Of a stretch of 64,000 bases of DNA, positions 62,327-64,000 are shown in pieces. Numbering within the stretch: the stretch's first letter is position 1; every line of letters begins with the position of its first letter. The DNA is taken from positions 22,749,038 through 22,813,037 of the forward strand of contig NC_088173.1 of NCBI RefSeq assembly GCF_028769735.1, read 5' to 3'. The DNA comes from Zonotrichia leucophrys gambelii. Its lineage: Eukaryota; Chordata; Aves; Passeriformes; Passerellidae. Under the pieces are notes generated by a model. It was not told the origin of the DNA. It did not search any database and saw only the letters and a list, made by a program, of their open reading frames with translations. A program made the translations under genes and the position numbers.

Positions 62327-63241
62327 TAATTCCAAAATAAAAGAGATTTACCGATACTGCATGAGGCAATGTATCGACAATGCAGAAAAATGTAAGCTTT
62401 TCAACCAAATGTACAGAATTGTTTCTACAGGGAAAGCTAGAGAAACACGATGTAACTTTGATTTGCATTAGCATTTAAATTAATATTATTGCACCCCTCC
62501 TAGGATTCCTTTTTGCTTTTTAAGTAGTTATTGTTTTTTAAATACACACAATTAAAATATGGTAACTTCAGCTAGCAAAGAATACTCATAATGATTAAGA
62601 TTCAGGAAAGTTTTCATCAGTACAGACTGCATCTAATTCGAGTTATCAATCTTAATTCAAAAAGACATTGCCAAGGTTTTGGGTTTTTCTTTTCACAAAA
62701 GCTTCACTAGCTACTGCTTAGAATTACCTTTTAACAGTTTGAAAACTGCTTCCTTAGAGAAACAATTTGAAAACTCTCTTTTTTTTTTTCATTCTTTAAA
62801 AAAAATACTTAACACTTTTTACTGCTTGCCATTTAACAGCTTTTATCAATACTCCTCTCTCTGTACACATACTTATGAACTCAACTGTACAAAAGTAGAG
62901 ATAGGTTTGAACCAAATCTTTGGATCATTAAGTCTCTGCATGTCAGAGTTAAGAGGAGCTCTAAAACAGCACCCATCCTCATGTGCCAGTATCAAGTACT
63001 GCTCCAACCCAGAACAACCTTGATCTTCAGAGTTCAACGAGTGTATCTGAGCATCACAGCTTGGGCTCATCTGCAGAAAAAACTATTGAACAGATTTGAG
63101 TGAGCTGGAAGTGGCGACACTGCCAAAAACTGAAACATTGACCCAACCTTGACAGTGTCCTTTTAGATTTCAGACTCTTTATAACCCAACTGTAGCTAGT
63201 AAAATTAATGGAACACTTGCAAATAAAACCATAGAAAAAAG

Positions 63242-63247
63242 TTTATT
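63242..63247 (-). promoter_or_regulatory. Candidate proximal poly(A) signal AATAAA
   Basis: Minus strand reads CATTTGAAATAAAC, followed within 30-40 nt by a T-rich and TG-containing stretch (TTTTTTCTATGGTTTTATTTG, then CAAGTGTTCC). A hexamer followed by a U/GU-rich region is the usual layout of a vertebrate cleavage site. Cleavage would fall near 63215-63232. Confidence 0.5.
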
Positions 63248-63520
63248 TCAAATGTCAAGCATTGCCAAGTAAATTTTATATTAACACCAAATGTTAAAGA
63301 ATAGGATATACAGCAAAGTTTTAATAACAATATTAAATTACAAGATTTGAACCTTTCAATCATTATTTCTTCTCTTCTCAACATTACATATTTGGCTTTG
63401 AAAAATACGGAACTGATGCCTTAAGCCTTATTTTCATATTCCACTTCCCCGTAGTCTAGATTTTTTTCTTTTTTTTCTTATTTTTTTTCTTTTGTCATAT
63501 CCAACCATTATGGAAGCAAA

Positions 63521-63526
63521 TTTATT
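63521..63526 (-). promoter_or_regulatory. AATAAA hexamer within the 3' UTR
   Basis: Minus strand reads GGCTTTTAAATAAATTTGC. It could be an early poly(A) site, but no clear GU-rich element follows, so it is probably read through. Confidence 0.25.
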
Positions 63527-63951
63527 TAAAAGCCAGTTTTTGTTTGTGAAAATACCTAAAAATATTTTTTTCATTTTATACTTTTTTTTTTTCTTATAAA
63601 ACATGTCACATCTTGATGCAATTGATGTCAAGTGTGCTTAAGTCAATATGAACCAAGGGACTAACAACAGTGGCTGCAGAAACTGGTGTGTTGCCTGTAC
63701 AACGACTTCAGTTAGATTACAGTACTTCCATGTTAGCTGTGCATGTCAGTCAAGCTTCATCTTGAACTTGTGTAGAAAATGGTGTTGTGTTTTGAACCAA
63801 GCATTCATTACAATCCAAGATGAACTCCACAAATACAAGAATTTTTTCTTGGCTGAAAGAAAAGTCTTCAAGATACTGGATGCCTCTCACCACTTTGACA
63901 ATAAACGCACAAGGAAACCATTGTGTAAGGCACTCAAAAGGTTCTTATCAA

Positions 63952-63999
63952 TCACGAGAGATCAGTCACACTGACATTCATTCCCATGCCAGGACTCAC
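63952..63999 (-). CDS. Possible C-terminal codons of an unidentified gene (partial)
   Basis: From the right edge, the minus strand reads Val-Ser-Pro-Gly-Met-Gly-Met-Asn-Val-Ser-Val-Thr-Asp-Leu-Ser and then TGA at 63954-63952. Another frame gives Arg-Glu-Ser-Trp-His-Gly-Asn-Glu-Cys-Gln-Cys-Asp before a TGA. The first has the composition of a flexible C-terminal tail of a nuclear or signalling protein, but 15 codons cannot establish a frame. The gene would run off the window to the right and be transcribed leftward. I do not recognise the family. The call depends mostly on the UTR-like sequence that follows. Confidence 0.3.
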   Translation of the reverse strand: MSPGMGMNVSVTDLS

Positions 64000-64000
64000 G

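Larger units (their letters stand above)
62300..63951 (-). other. Probable 3' UTR of a gene extending past the right edge
   Basis: Read on the minus strand, this segment follows a candidate stop codon (63954-63952) and has no long open frame. It carries A-rich runs (T-rich on +, 63460-63492 and 63582-63595) and three AATAAA hexamers at 63521-63526, 63242-63247 and 62321-62326. The first 730 nt, down to the hexamer at 63242, has the mixed, word-rich look of a vertebrate 3' UTR and seems familiar as a conserved 3' UTR, but I cannot name the gene and that impression is not evidence. Frames on the + strand here (for example 63648-63974) and A-run-derived Lys-rich frames on the minus strand are not genes. 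An alternative is that the exon ends further right and this is plain intergenic sequence. Confidence 0.5.

Noticed and set aside
63434..63631. Minus-strand Lys-rich frame
   Set aside because: Produced by A-runs of the probable 3' UTR.
63648..63974. Plus-strand frame of 108 codons
   Set aside because: It is antisense to the probable 3' UTR and last codons of the minus-strand gene, and has no known domain.
1..64000. CRISPR arrays, operons, insertion sequences, tRNA or rRNA genes, and intact viral or endogenous retroviral genes
   Set aside because: None seen: no spaced direct repeats, no tRNA A/B-box pair noticed, no gag/pol/env-like frames, and no LTR pair recognised by eye.

Overview
The window looks like a 64 kb stretch of vertebrate nuclear DNA, most likely from a bird. 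It is AT-rich and mostly unique, with no bacterial-style gene packing. The only transposable element I can recognise is the CR1 (chicken repeat 1) non-LTR retrotransposon. Four copies show the typical CR1 3' end: the ATTCTGTG/ATTCTATG octamer, with a 'TTGGAAGAGACCTT'-type or 'GGTCCTTCCAACCCA'-type sequence next to it. CR1 is also common in other sauropsids, so 'bird' is an inference from CR1 type and low repeat load, not a proof. No Alu-, B1- or L1-like sequence was seen.

Layout. Positions 1-20261 are non-coding, with one AT-rich low-complexity tract (1125-1330) beside a perfect hairpin (1081-1114) and a somewhat GC-richer block (10781-11640). Positions 20262-21386 hold the largest CR1 copy, a 5'-truncated, inactivated reverse-transcriptase fragment on the + strand. 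It is followed by a 53-bp tandem duplication (21508-21613). Positions 21614-41000 are non-coding, with two minus-strand CR1 fragments (30405-30445, 37395-37622), a 16-bp-arm hairpin (34625-34662) and short tandem repeats. A CpG-poor, GC-rich block lies at 41000-41800. From 41801 to about 62300 there are microsatellites: a 78-nt pure TCTA array, an AT/AC array and a 290-nt polypurine block. The same part holds a perfect 49-bp tandem duplication and a fourth CR1 tail (58628-58726).

The only part that looks like a host gene is the right edge. Positions about 62300-63999, read on the minus strand, resemble the last coding codons and long 3' untranslated region of a gene whose body lies beyond the window. 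I could not name that gene. The other 62 kb is then the intergenic region downstream of its 3' end.

I found no new enzymatic or defence system. The observations most worth checking are the unidentified 3' gene end, the phase-locked interruptions in the polypurine array, the two young-looking tandem duplications, the two hairpins and a few unexplained open frames. Most open frames in this window are best explained by chance, by simple repeats or by the antisense strand of CR1.
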